The notes: generated by a model from the sequence alone, not told the origin. 21,529 bases of DNA from Thermoplasmata archaeon (GCA_021163175.1 JAGGXG010000084.1:1-21529), one strand, 5' to 3'; numbered from the stretch's first letter, positions 7,820 to 15,908 are shown. Numbers and translations: made by a program.

Positions 7820-8376
7820 AAAATAAAATAAGGAAGGAATTACTCGAAAAAAGGAATAAGCTTAGCGTATATGAGCTTTTGAAAAAGAGCAATGAAATCA
7901 TATCAAAGCTTGTTAGCCTTGAAGAATTTAAAAAAGCTGAAAAATTGCTGTGCTACATTTCCTTTGATAACGAAGTGTACACACATGGATTCATAAAAGA
8001 ATATGTTGGTAAAAAGAAAATAGCTGTTCCTGTAGTGAGAGGAAATGAATTGATTCTGTCATACATAAATGATTGGAATGATTTATCGACGGGAGCATAT
8101 GGAATTCTTGAGCCAAGAGAAATAAGAGTTGCTTCGCCGCATGATATATACATTGCGATTATTCCTGGAGTAGCATTCGATAAAAAAGGCTATAGAATTG
8201 GCTATGGAAAAGGATATTTTGATCGCCTCCTCCCCAAAATGAATGCTTTAAAGATAGCATTGGCATTCGATTTCCAATTGCTGGAAGAGCTGCCAAGAGA
8301 AAAACATGATGTGAAAATGGATATGATTATAACAGATAAAAGAATTTTACGATTGAACCACACATTTTATAAATGA
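7816..8376 (+). CDS. 5-formyltetrahydrofolate cyclo-ligase
   Basis: This 186-residue protein is of normal family length. The ATP-dependent enzyme (methenyl-THF synthetase) converts 5-formyl-THF to 5,10-methenyl-THF, clearing the dead-end folate that SHMT makes as a side product. Landmarks are the basic N-terminal helix KIRKELLEKRNKL, GAYGILEP (93-100), IPGVAFDKKGYRIGYGKGYF (116-135) followed by DRLL, and a C-terminal DMIITDKRI segment. Its presence implies that the organism uses true tetrahydrofolate for at least part of its C1 metabolism. It is coupled by an ATGA overlap to the aminotransferase and followed 27 nt later by the propeller/PKD gene. Confidence 0.9.
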   Translation: MKNKIRKELLEKRNKLSVYELLKKSNEIISKLVSLEEFKKAEKLLCYISFDNEVYTHGFIKEYVGKKKIAVPVVRGNELILSYINDWNDLSTGAYGILEPREIRVASPHDIYIAIIPGVAFDKKGYRIGYGKGYFDRLLPKMNALKIALAFDFQLLEELPREKHDVKMDMIITDKRILRLNHTFYK

Positions 8377-8394
8377 AATTAAAATTATTGCAAA

Positions 8395-8399
8395 GGTGA
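8395..8399 (+). promoter_or_regulatory. Ribosome binding site for the propeller/PKD gene
   Basis: GGTGA lies four bases upstream of the ATG at 8404 and matches the archaeal anti-Shine-Dalgarno complement. It fixes the start of the large surface protein. It also shows that this internal operon gene is translated from a leadered message, unlike the operon-first genes, which lack such sites. Confidence 0.6.
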
Positions 8400-8403
8400 A
8401 GAT

Positions 8404-10746
8404 ATGAGAAGATTGACTGCAATTGCTATGGTAATTATATTGGTCTCGATGAATGCAATGGAGATAAAAGCGATTCCTCTTGGAAATGGAATCACTGGAG
8501 ATGAAATATATGGCGTAGCTGTCGATGCTAATGGAAATGTTGTTGTAACTGGCTCCATAAGCCAAGGAGATTCAACAGCAATAAAAACGCAAAAATACGA
8601 CGTTAATGGCAAACTAATATGGGAAAAGAGTTACCAACAGGAAGGCTCTGCAACAAATGTTGGAGAAGCTGTCGCTATTGATAGCGAGGGAAATATCTAT
8701 GTTGGGGGCATAACAGAAGGAAAAACGAGCGTACCTATCCCTCCAAGCCTGTCTGGATTGCTCACAGACTATATTATTTTAAAATATGATAAAAATGGCA
8801 ATTTGCTCTGGCATAAAGAATATGATAATCATTTTGCTGATTTGCTGCGCGACATAGCCATCGATTCAAATGGCAATGTATATGCAACTGGTGTTACCAT
8901 ACAAGTAGATTTGCAGGGTGGAACACCAACCAACTTAAATTTCTGGACAATAAAGGTTAATGGATTAACAGGAAATATTATTGCGGAAGATGAATATGAC
9001 CGTGGTGGAACAGATGCTGCTTTTGGTCTCGATGTTAAAGGAAGCGATGTTGTTGTTGTGGGGGGAACAGAAGAAAATAATGTAACAAAATTTGTGGTTG
9101 TAAAATATGATACAAATCTAAATAAAAAATGGGATAAATTGTATGGTGAGAAAGGTGAAAATGCAGCTGCAACAGACGCTGCCATATTTTCAGACGGAAG
9201 CATTGCTGTAAGTGGAAATAAAGGCACGAGCTTCTGGACGTTGTTGCTCAATTCAAATGGAAATGAAAGATGGGATAAAGTAGATGGAACAGCATACAAC
9301 GACTATAGCCTTGGCATTGGAATAGATGGCAATGAGAATATAATTGTTGGAAATCATGTTATTGAAAATGGCAGTTCAAAATGGCACATTATCAAATATA
9401 GCAAAAGTGGAAATGTTATATGGGATAAGACATATGATATAGAAGGGGCGATAAGAAAAATAGCCATATATGGCAATGATATAATTGCAGCTGGTTATAG
9501 AATCGTTGGAGGCGTGAACCAGTATTTTGTTGCAAAATTTGATGAAAATGGAAATGAAATATGGGAAGGACACAAAGGCGAGATAGAACTCAAGGCAGAT
9601 TTTTCATATTATCCAGCGAATCCAACCAGAAACGATGTAATTCATTTTACAGATTTATCAACTGGAGCAACATCATGGCACTGGGATTTTGGAGATAGAA
9701 CAACAAGCGATCAAAGAAACCCGACGCATCAATATACGCAACTTGGAACATTTACTGTTACACTAACAGTTAGAGATAGCAGTGGAAAAAGTGATAGCAT
9801 AAGCAAAATTATAAATGTTGTGAATATCCCGCCAAACGCAGATTTTTCATATGAGCCTCTCACTATCTTTATTGGCGAACCAGTGACATTTGATGGCTCA
9901 TCTTCCAGCGATTTCGATGGAATCATCGTAAACTATACATGGGATTTGGGTGATGGCAATCATTCATATGAAAAAAGATTTGCCCACATATATAATGAAG
10001 CAGGAAGCTATAGTGTTAAATTGACAGTCAAAGACAATGATGGAAGCATTGCAACAACAACAAAAATAATAACAGTAAATAACAAAACAGGAAATAAGCC
10101 GCCAATAGCGGATTTTTCATTCTATCCAAGTAAGCCATCTGTTCATGAATCTGTCAAATTCAATGCAAGCTCGAGTTATGATGAAGATGGCTATATCACT
10201 CTATATGAATGGGATTGGGATGGAGATGGAAAATTTGATTCAAGTTATACTCAGCCAGAGGCACAGCATTCATGGGATGAAGCGGGAGAATATACCGTTA
10301 CATTGCGTGTCATCGATAATGCAAGCCTTTCCAATACAATAAGCAAGACAATAGAAGTTAAGGAGAAATCATCTCTTATTTTGAGCGGTAATGAAAATAT
10401 AAAAGTTAAAAAGGGTTCCACAAAGATAGTTAAGTTAACCATTAAAAATACACTTCCATACGAAATTTCTTCAATAGATGTGAGCGTTGAAAGTAAAACA
10501 GATGGAATAAATGTTACGGTAGTTGATGAAAACATAACTCTTCAACCCAATGAGAAAAAAGATGTGAGAATAAAAATAAGAGCTGAAAAAGATGGCTCAT
10601 TTGCAATAAAAGCAATTGGTGGAGGAACTGAAAGCAATATGTTGTACATTAATGTTAAAACAGAAGCGAGTACGCCATCATTTTCAATCGTGGCATTCAT
10701 TGCAGCCTTGATTGCTGTATTGCTATTCAAAAAATGGAAGACCTGA
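8404..10746 (+). CDS. Secreted surface protein: seven-unit beta-propeller, three PKD domains, C-terminal anchor
   Basis: This 780-residue protein has a Sec-type signal (about 1-23). Seven repeats follow over about 33-390. Each pairs a strand like AIDSNGNVYATG with a K(Y/F)DxNGNxxWxKxY segment, as at 64-77, 127-140, 234-247 and 331-344, which suggests a seven-bladed SBBP-type propeller. Three PKD domains follow at about 396-473, 478-558 and 568-652, each with a WDFG/WDLGD/WDWDGDG core and H-x-Y/W before GxYTVTLxV. An Ig-like module (about 656-752) leads to a C-terminal helix (762-777) after TPSF and a KKWKT tail. This tail recalls PGF-CTERM archaeosortase signals but with PSF. The likely role is adhesion, polymer binding or cell-surface structure. 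It overlaps the prepilin peptidase gene by 13 nt. Confidence 0.88.
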   Translation: MRRLTAIAMVIILVSMNAMEIKAIPLGNGITGDEIYGVAVDANGNVVVTGSISQGDSTAIKTQKYDVNGKLIWEKSYQQEGSATNVGEAVAIDSEGNIYVGGITEGKTSVPIPPSLSGLLTDYIILKYDKNGNLLWHKEYDNHFADLLRDIAIDSNGNVYATGVTIQVDLQGGTPTNLNFWTIKVNGLTGNIIAEDEYDRGGTDAAFGLDVKGSDVVVVGGTEENNVTKFVVVKYDTNLNKKWDKLYGEKGENAAATDAAIFSDGSIAVSGNKGTSFWTLLLNSNGNERWDKVDGTAYNDYSLGIGIDGNENIIVGNHVIENGSSKWHIIKYSKSGNVIWDKTYDIEGAIRKIAIYGNDIIAAGYRIVGGVNQYFVAKFDENGNEIWEGHKGEIELKADFSYYPANPTRNDVIHFTDLSTGATSWHWDFGDRTTSDQRNPTHQYTQLGTFTVTLTVRDSSGKSDSISKIINVVNIPPNADFSYEPLTIFIGEPVTFDGSSSSDFDGIIVNYTWDLGDGNHSYEKRFAHIYNEAGSYSVKLTVKDNDGSIATTTKIITVNNKTGNKPPIADFSFYPSKPSVHESVKFNASSSYDEDGYITLYEWDWDGDGKFDSSYTQPEAQHSWDEAGEYTVTLRVIDNASLSNTISKTIEVKEKSSLILSGNENIKVKKGSTKIVKLTIKNTLPYEISSIDVSVESKTDGINVTVVDENITLQPNEKKDVRIKIRAEKDGSFAIKAIGGGTESNMLYINVKTEASTPSFSIVAFIAALIAVLLFKKWKT

Positions 10747-11378
10747 TAAAATTTTTCATTGCTTTTCCCCTTCTTTTATATGCAGCATACAGTGACATTA
10801 AGAAAAGAGAAGCTGATAACTGGATATGGCTCGTAATTGGCGGAGCAGGCTTTGCATTTCTTTTATTTGACCATAAAAATTTTGCATTCATCGCTATTTC
10901 AATAGCAATTTCTATTCCAATAGCTTTTCTTTTATATCTATTTGGAATGGGAGGAGCAGATGCAAAAGCAATCATGGCAATTTCATTGCTCAACCCTTTG
11001 CCTCCATCAACGACGCTTTTTCAATCTCCTCAATTTGTTTTTCCCGTAACTGTTTTGATAAATTCATTGTTGCTGATTCTTCCAATGCCGTTAATTTTTC
11101 TTTTTTACAATATTGCAAAAAAAGACGCTGAATTTCCATATGCTTTCTTTGGCTACAAGATGGAAGCGAGCATTGCCAAAAATAAATTTGTTTGGCCGAT
11201 GGAAAAAGATGGCAAGAAAAGCATCTATCCAGTTAAGGATGCAGATATGCAGCAATATCATGGTAGAATATGGGTGACTCCAAAATTGCCATTCCTGGTT
11301 TTTATACTCGTTGGCTACACAATCTCATATTTATTTGGCGACGTTCTATTTGCTTTTGTTTCCTTCCTCCTTCAATAA
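10734..11378 (+). CDS. Archaeal preflagellin/type IV prepilin peptidase (A24 family)
   Basis: This 214-residue integral membrane aspartic protease trims class III signal peptides of archaellins and pilins at the inner face of the membrane. The two catalytic aspartates are visible: Asp21 in YSDIKKREADNW and Asp76 in the GMGGAD motif. Hydrophobic segments fall at about 5-19, 30-45, 49-72, 103-126 and 186-212. The late GRIWVTPKLPF motif before the last helix is typical of FlaK/PibD-like archaeal members. No pilin or archaellin gene is in the window, so its substrates are encoded elsewhere. The gene overlaps the surface-protein gene by 13 nt and the convergent response regulator by 33 nt. Confidence 0.87.
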   Translation: MEDLIKFFIAFPLLLYAAYSDIKKREADNWIWLVIGGAGFAFLLFDHKNFAFIAISIAISIPIAFLLYLFGMGGADAKAIMAISLLNPLPPSTTLFQSPQFVFPVTVLINSLLLILPMPLIFLFYNIAKKDAEFPYAFFGYKMEASIAKNKFVWPMEKDGKKSIYPVKDADMQQYHGRIWVTPKLPFLVFILVGYTISYLFGDVLFAFVSFLLQ

Positions 11379-11963
11379 AGCTTCTATTTCTTCAGCTCTT
11401 TTTTTTAAACTTTCTATAAGCCTTTTTTGACTCAAAATCAGATTCCTGACAGATTGATTCAACTGATTTGTTGAATTGACTATTACGCCAATGAGGCGTC
11501 GGTGCCTGTTTATTGCCTTTGATAATTTCATGTATTCATCTGCAACCTCTTTTCCAACCTTCTTTTTCAATTCTTCATATGTCTTTTTCGCCTCCTCCTC
11601 TCTTTCAAAAACATCCTCTATTTTTCTAAGCAATGTCTCCTTGGTAAATGGCTTAACAATGTAATTCTCGATATAGTCAATGGGTTTATCATATGTATCT
11701 TCAGGTGTTAATGGCAGGGCTGTAAGCATCGATACAGGAATGTTCTTCAATTCTTCATCCTGTTTCAACCTCCTCAATGTTTCCCATCCATCCATTTTTG
11801 GCATAAGAATGTCGAGCAGAATCAAATCTGGCTTTATTTCTTTGGCTTTTTTTAAAGCATCTTCTCCATTATAAACACCAACAACCTCATATTTTCCTGA
11901 GAGCATTTTTTTGACTATGTCTATGATTTCTGGCTCATCATCCGCAATCAAAATTTTCTTCAT
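11346..11963 (-). CDS. Response regulator with C-terminal coiled coil
   Basis: This 205-residue protein starts with a CheY-like receiver domain (1 to about 118). It has the acidic pair Asp8/Asp9, phospho-acceptor Asp51 in LLDILMPKMDG, switch Thr81 and conserved Lys104 in VKPF. The remaining 85 residues are highly charged and helical, with heptad-like spacing of Leu and Ile. They form a coiled coil rather than a DNA-binding or enzymatic output domain. Output is therefore probably by protein-protein contact. It overlaps the AAA ATPase gene by ATGA, so the ATPase is the obvious candidate partner. No histidine kinase is present in the window. The 3' end overlaps the prepilin peptidase gene on the other strand by 33 nt. 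Confidence 0.88.
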   Translation of the reverse strand: MKKILIADDEPEIIDIVKKMLSGKYEVVGVYNGEDALKKAKEIKPDLILLDILMPKMDGWETLRRLKQDEELKNIPVSMLTALPLTPEDTYDKPIDYIENYIVKPFTKETLLRKIEDVFEREEEAKKTYEELKKKVGKEVADEYMKLSKAINRHRRLIGVIVNSTNQLNQSVRNLILSQKRLIESLKKRAEEIEALLKEEGNKSK

Positions 11964-12616
11964 TTCGCCACCTCTTCAAGCTTTATCAATATCTCCCTGA
12001 TTGTGTCGGATGACTCAATAACATCTTTAATGAGCTGTTTCCCAAAAGGCTGGTAGCCCTCGCCGCCCCCTGCCTCTATCCGCTTCCTTATCATTTCCAT
12101 GAGGATGTCCGTGGACGGCTTTTCAAGTTCCATCTTTTCTATATCGCGTCCTTTAAAATATTGTTTTATTTCCTCGCTTTCCTCGACTGATGCCATTACA
12201 ACAGAAAGATTGAGATCTGGTTCATCAAGTTTGCTCACGACGTATTTCCATATCTTTTCATCCTTTATGCTGTCTGCTTCATCTATCAAAACAGCTATTG
12301 GTGCTTCAGTATATTTTTTCTTCAGGAATATCCTTGAAAAGAAGGATGCTTTCGTTATTTTATCAATTTCATTTTTAAAATCTTCAAACTTCAACTCTTC
12401 TCCTCCATGGAAATATATGCTCTTTAATTTATACATGGAAGCAAATTTATTTATCCAGAGCAAAAAAGTTGTTTTTCCTATGCCTGTTTTTCCCAATATC
12501 CAGAAACACTCACTTTTTCCGGCGAGTATTTTGAGCATAACTCTTCTTGCTTCTTCCTTATAAACCATGAAAGTCGGATCAGGTTCATTTGGATTAAGAT
12601 ATATTCTTTCAACCAT
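11960..12616 (-). CDS. Small AAA/Orc1-like ATPase, partner of the response regulator
   Basis: This 218-residue P-loop ATPase has Walker A GKTGIGKTT (Lys48) and Walker B AVLIDEAD (Asp112, Glu113). A VVMASVEES strand corresponds to the sensor-1 position. The fold resembles the ATPase core of Orc1/Cdc6 or STAND-type proteins, but the chain is about half the length of Orc1/Cdc6 and has no winged-helix domain. The N-terminus has the NEPDPTFMVYKEEARRVM segment that such proteins use to recognise the nucleotide base. It is first in a two-gene unit with the response regulator, from a well-placed TATA box. Its biochemical target is unknown. Confidence 0.78.
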   Translation of the reverse strand: MVERIYLNPNEPDPTFMVYKEEARRVMLKILAGKSECFWILGKTGIGKTTFLLWINKFASMYKLKSIYFHGGEELKFEDFKNEIDKITKASFFSRIFLKKKYTEAPIAVLIDEADSIKDEKIWKYVVSKLDEPDLNLSVVMASVEESEEIKQYFKGRDIEKMELEKPSTDILMEMIRKRIEAGGGEGYQPFGKQLIKDVIESSDTIREILIKLEEVAK

Positions 12617-12636
12617 CCTAAATTAAATGGAAGTCA

Positions 12637-12644
12637 ATTTATAT
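12637..12644 (-). promoter_or_regulatory. Putative TATA box for the AAA ATPase/response regulator unit
   Basis: On the minus strand this reads ATATAAAT, centred about 24 nt upstream of the ATG at 12616, in a 46-base gap after the JAMM gene. It is one of the best-formed boxes in the window. It suggests that the two-gene unit has its own, probably leaderless, transcript. Confidence 0.5.
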
Positions 12645-12662
12645 GTCTTTCACTTTTTTCAA

Positions 12663-13040
12663 TCATCCAATTATTTCAAGCTCAACTTCCTTTCCATTAT
12701 TGTCATAGGCTTTCCATGAGTTATCATCGTATGGATAGGCAATTATTATATGTATTATTCCATTTTTGCTGAATGTTATCAAGTCATCTTGGGAGGGTAT
12801 TGGATAGCCTGAAGGGTGAGAATGGGCGGTTCCAACGATTGAGAAGTCAATGGGAGCCATATAAATGTTGAATGTAGCGTGTCTTTTTCCATATGTCATC
12901 TGAGGAAGCATGACTATTTCTGAGATTATGCTTTTGTCCCTTCCTACAGAAAGCAAAGCTAAAAATTCGCGAGGATGCAATGCTTTCGCTCCTTCCTTTA
13001 TTGTTTCAAGACATTCCCTTTCTATTCCTTTTATTTTCAT
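12663..13040 (-). CDS. JAB/MPN (JAMM) metalloprotease
   Basis: This 125-residue single-domain protein has the full JAMM zinc signature: Glu25, then His73-Ser-His75-Pro-Ser-Gly, Ser83 and Asp86 within HSHPSGYPIPSQDD. The family (Rpn11/Csn5-like) removes ubiquitin or ubiquitin-like proteins by isopeptide cleavage. Archaeal forms such as HvJAMM1 are desampylases acting on SAMP conjugates. A related branch acts with sulfur-carrier proteins. No ubiquitin-like gene or E1-like gene is nearby, so the substrate is not shown by context. It follows the HhH-GPD gene by 9 nt and is last of a three-gene run starting with the C25 peptidase. Confidence 0.87.
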   Translation of the reverse strand: MKIKGIERECLETIKEGAKALHPREFLALLSVGRDKSIISEIVMLPQMTYGKRHATFNIYMAPIDFSIVGTAHSHPSGYPIPSQDDLITFSKNGIIHIIIAYPYDDNSWKAYDNNGKEVELEIIG

Positions 13041-13049
13041 TTTTATTTT

Positions 13050-13670
13050 TTATATAGCAAATTCATCATAAAGTTTTTGCCTTTTCTTTTCACAAGGAAA
13101 AGGACATTGCTTGCATTTTTTCTTCCTGCAATAATCTCTTCCAAGTTTCATCAAAGCTATTTCTAACCTCACCTCATCTATGCCCTGCACCTTCTTTATT
13201 CTATTTTCTTCCAGCAATCCATGATTTTTCGCAGCAATAATTGCATAGGAGGATGGATTGTGGGGAAAATCGAGTTCCCTCAAAAATATGTCTACCGTAA
13301 CATCTCCTATTCCCTTTGCAATTTTTAACGCTTCTCTCCCCTCCTTCATTATTTTTTCGATTCCTCCTTTTTCAATTATGTTCTTGCATGCTTCCAAAAT
13401 TTTATCAGCCGTTTTGAAATCATATCTTGTATATCCTCCCTCATCAAGAAGGGCTACAAGCTTATCCCATCCAGCTTCAAGAATTTTTTCTGGTGTTGTA
13501 AGTTCATTCTTTTCAAATATTTTGTATGTTTTAATTGCATTCTCCTCTCTAATGGGGGCGCCAAAAAGCATAGCCGCCAAAAACCATTTGAATTTTTCTC
13601 TCCTTGCATCTATTCCAAGCAACTCGCTATATTTCCTGCCATATTTTTCAACAAATTCCTCAATGCGCAT
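13050..13670 (-). CDS. Endonuclease III-like HhH-GPD protein with altered active site
   Basis: This 206-residue helix-hairpin-helix GPD-superfamily protein has the hairpin at KGIGDVTVDIFLREL (119-133). The superfamily contains DNA glycosylases for base excision repair. Four C-terminal cysteines (181, 186, 189 and 193) in a C-x4-C-x2-C-x3-C arrangement recall the endonuclease III iron-sulfur loop, though spacing differs from the usual C-x6-C-x2-C-x5-C. The position of the endonuclease III catalytic lysine is Val124, and the position of its catalytic aspartate, 18 residues on, is Tyr142. A standard bifunctional glycosylase/lyase reaction is therefore unlikely. It starts one base after the C25 peptidase stop and precedes the JAMM gene. 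Confidence 0.8.
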   Translation of the reverse strand: MRIEEFVEKYGRKYSELLGIDARREKFKWFLAAMLFGAPIREENAIKTYKIFEKNELTTPEKILEAGWDKLVALLDEGGYTRYDFKTADKILEACKNIIEKGGIEKIMKEGREALKIAKGIGDVTVDIFLRELDFPHNPSSYAIIAAKNHGLLEENRIKKVQGIDEVRLEIALMKLGRDYCRKKKCKQCPFPCEKKRQKLYDEFAI

Positions 13671-13671
13671 T

Positions 13672-15783
13672 TTACAATATTCTGAATATTTTCAGATCTT
13701 TTTCAGCTGTATTTCCTGCGATATCTTCTGCAACAATCTTGACATAATGCATTCCAAATTTTAAGCCACCCCAATCAAATGAAAATTTTTGTTGGGTTGA
13801 AGAATAAACTTCGCTGTCATCTATGAAAATTTTAACTTCCTTGAACATGCTATCTTTTACTCTTCCTCCTATTGTAACATTTCCAATAGCTATTGTAACA
13901 TTTCTTTTCAAATCCATTATTTTGTTTCCGAATATGTACACTCCATGAACTGGATTTTCAACCTCGATTTCTGGAGGAGTAACATCATAGATGCAGTAGC
14001 AATCACCATGCAAAGGAAAATCCTCATCATCAACCTTGCTGCAAAGTTCGTATATTCCTTCCTCTGGAGGAATAAACTTCCAATGATATGGCTTTTCACT
14101 CTCTCCGTAATAATTCCATTTTCCCCTTCCTTTCTGTCTGTAATAAAGTTCAGCCTTTCCGTCATAGCTTGAATGAGCATAAACATCTATTTCCTTTCCA
14201 ATTGAATTCAAAACATAGGCTCTCGATGTATTCTTTATTAATGGTAATTTTATGCTGGGGTCACCAAGCATGTTGAATTCAGTAATTGTAAGCCTGTCTA
14301 TGGCTGGCAGGAAATAAGAATGCATTATGTAATACACTATGGCATTCGAGAATATACTTCCAGTTTCGTTCAATCCATCGTAATAACTTTTGAAAAATGC
14401 ATAGTCCAGATAGCCGCTGAGCGAGCTTTTTATAGATTTTTCAACGTAAACATAGGCCACCCTCACACTTCCAATATACGCTATAGCGCCGCCGCCCTCG
14501 TGGAGTAAAAATTCCTCGCCCAGACAATCTGCTTCATCAAAATCGTTCGTTAGGCAAGCCATTGCGAAGACAACAGGAAGGCGATAGCCATTGCTCAGCC
14601 TGTCCACATCCTCTATAGACCAACTTCCAGTTTGCCACACCATTGAGTATGGGTTGCCATGGGAAGCAAAATTGACGAACATGGCTCCTTTGTTTATCTC
14701 ATCTATTATTTTACTGGCTTTTGCCTTGCCATCTATTTCATAAAGTTTTTTGATATCAAAGTTTTTTAAAGCCTCTGCCACATAGTCCTTTAAATACTCT
14801 CCTTCTCTTATGTTTGTGTCTGGAAATAGTTCAGTTCCAACAAATATTGCTCTTTGAGCAGGCATTTCAAAATGCTTTATTTTATCAACAACTATCTGCG
14901 CTTCCCGAGCCGTATCTACAGGCAATCTTCCAATATAAACATCTGGAACATAATCTGCATTGTCTTCTTTTTCTCCATATATTCCATTTCCATTTTCATC
15001 CCATGAGGAAAAAGAGCCATCTCCTCTATAGATATCTGCATAATATAAATCTGTTGGAACTTTTGATGGCTGATCAATTTCTGTTTTGACATATCTGACA
15101 GGAACAATATCTGCATCGCCAAAAAGCAGAACATATTTTATGCCATCTTTTTCAATTTCATCTTTAATGAATCGCTTTATTTTTTCTGCGTTGTCTCTTC
15201 CATCTTCCTGTCTGTATATTCTGTCCAAAGATGCAACTATCGTTGAAACACCAATGTTGTTTTTATAATTTGATAGCTCGTATGCATATTGAAGGAGCGA
15301 GGATGGAGATATTATCAGCATATCGTAATTTCCACTCTTGCCCAATTTTTGTATGGTGTTATCAAACTCTATGCTCACATTAACATCAAAATCTGCTTGC
15401 ATGAGCGGGCCATTCATGTAGCGGTATGGGAATAAATATATTGTAAGAAATTTCGATATCTTTCCATTGAATAAACCCATTCTTATTGTGTAATCATACC
15501 ATTTTTGTGGATATTCTCTGTTTTTATATTCAATCTGTTCCCCTATTGCTCTGGGAGATTTTGCAAAATTTATTTTTATATTCGCTGCTGTAATATTTTT
15601 TATTTTTACATCAACTTTTTTTATCACTATGTTGCTATCTAAAACATAGTTTTTCACTTCAAATGGCAAAATTGGATGGCTTGGAAAATAAAGCATGTTG
15701 CTTTCGTTAAATCTTGTTCCGCTTCCTTTTATGTTTATTGAAAATACAAGTATAAATGCAACAAACAGGACAAGTTTTTTCAT
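13672..15783 (-). CDS. Secreted gingipain-like C25 cysteine peptidase
   Basis: From the ATG at 15783 the protein is 703 residues. It begins with a clear Sec signal, MKKLVLFVAFILVFSINIKG. An N-terminal beta domain (about 25-150) is followed by the C25 peptidase domain (about 154-510). The catalytic His375 lies in NFASHGNP and Cys410 in VFAMACLT. A DADIVPVRY segment and a YIGRLPVD segment are typical of the gingipain subdomain. The C-terminal part contains Ig-like beta modules, the last one ending at the stop. No membrane anchor or sorting tail is seen, so it is probably released or held non-covalently. C25 peptidases cleave after Arg or Lys in extracellular proteins. The reading frame stays open to 15906, but the extra 41 residues lack a signal and would bury this one. 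Confidence 0.88.
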   Translation of the reverse strand: MKKLVLFVAFILVFSINIKGSGTRFNESNMLYFPSHPILPFEVKNYVLDSNIVIKKVDVKIKNITAANIKINFAKSPRAIGEQIEYKNREYPQKWYDYTIRMGLFNGKISKFLTIYLFPYRYMNGPLMQADFDVNVSIEFDNTIQKLGKSGNYDMLIISPSSLLQYAYELSNYKNNIGVSTIVASLDRIYRQEDGRDNAEKIKRFIKDEIEKDGIKYVLLFGDADIVPVRYVKTEIDQPSKVPTDLYYADIYRGDGSFSSWDENGNGIYGEKEDNADYVPDVYIGRLPVDTAREAQIVVDKIKHFEMPAQRAIFVGTELFPDTNIREGEYLKDYVAEALKNFDIKKLYEIDGKAKASKIIDEINKGAMFVNFASHGNPYSMVWQTGSWSIEDVDRLSNGYRLPVVFAMACLTNDFDEADCLGEEFLLHEGGGAIAYIGSVRVAYVYVEKSIKSSLSGYLDYAFFKSYYDGLNETGSIFSNAIVYYIMHSYFLPAIDRLTITEFNMLGDPSIKLPLIKNTSRAYVLNSIGKEIDVYAHSSYDGKAELYYRQKGRGKWNYYGESEKPYHWKFIPPEEGIYELCSKVDDEDFPLHGDCYCIYDVTPPEIEVENPVHGVYIFGNKIMDLKRNVTIAIGNVTIGGRVKDSMFKEVKIFIDDSEVYSSTQQKFSFDWGGLKFGMHYVKIVAEDIAGNTAEKDLKIFRIL

Positions 15784-15802
15784 GTGTTTAAATTGAGAAA
15801 CA

Positions 15803-15810
15803 TTATTTAT
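15803..15810 (-). promoter_or_regulatory. Putative TATA box for the C25 peptidase operon
   Basis: On the minus strand this reads ATAAATAA, centred about 23-24 nt upstream of the ATG at 15783. It supports that start over the longer reading frame. The interval 15784-15945 (162 bases) separates divergent genes and otherwise shows no recognised element. Confidence 0.4.
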
Positions 15811-15908
15811 TTTTTTGCTGCAAGCCCTTGTATTTAATATGCAAAATAAAGCACATTCATCAAGTCTGTCATCGCCTCCAATACCAAAGTTAACAGCATA
15901 ACCCAAAA

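Noticed and set aside
8404..10746. DNA-level tandem repeat or CRISPR-like array in the large surface gene
   Set aside because: Recurring AATGGAAATG-like words come from the NGN protein repeats of the propeller. Spacing and sequence are irregular at DNA level.
13258..13764. Plus-strand open frame of 168 codons across the HhH-GPD gene
   Set aside because: It is antisense to a gene with recognisable HhH and cysteine motifs. The hydrophobic Ser/Phe-rich translation is typical of the complementary strand of Lys/Glu-rich coding DNA.
15784..15906. N-terminal extension of the C25 peptidase frame to 15906
   Set aside because: The extra 41 residues are not signal-like and would bury a good Sec signal starting at 15783. 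A TATA-like box sits inside the extension at the right distance from 15783.
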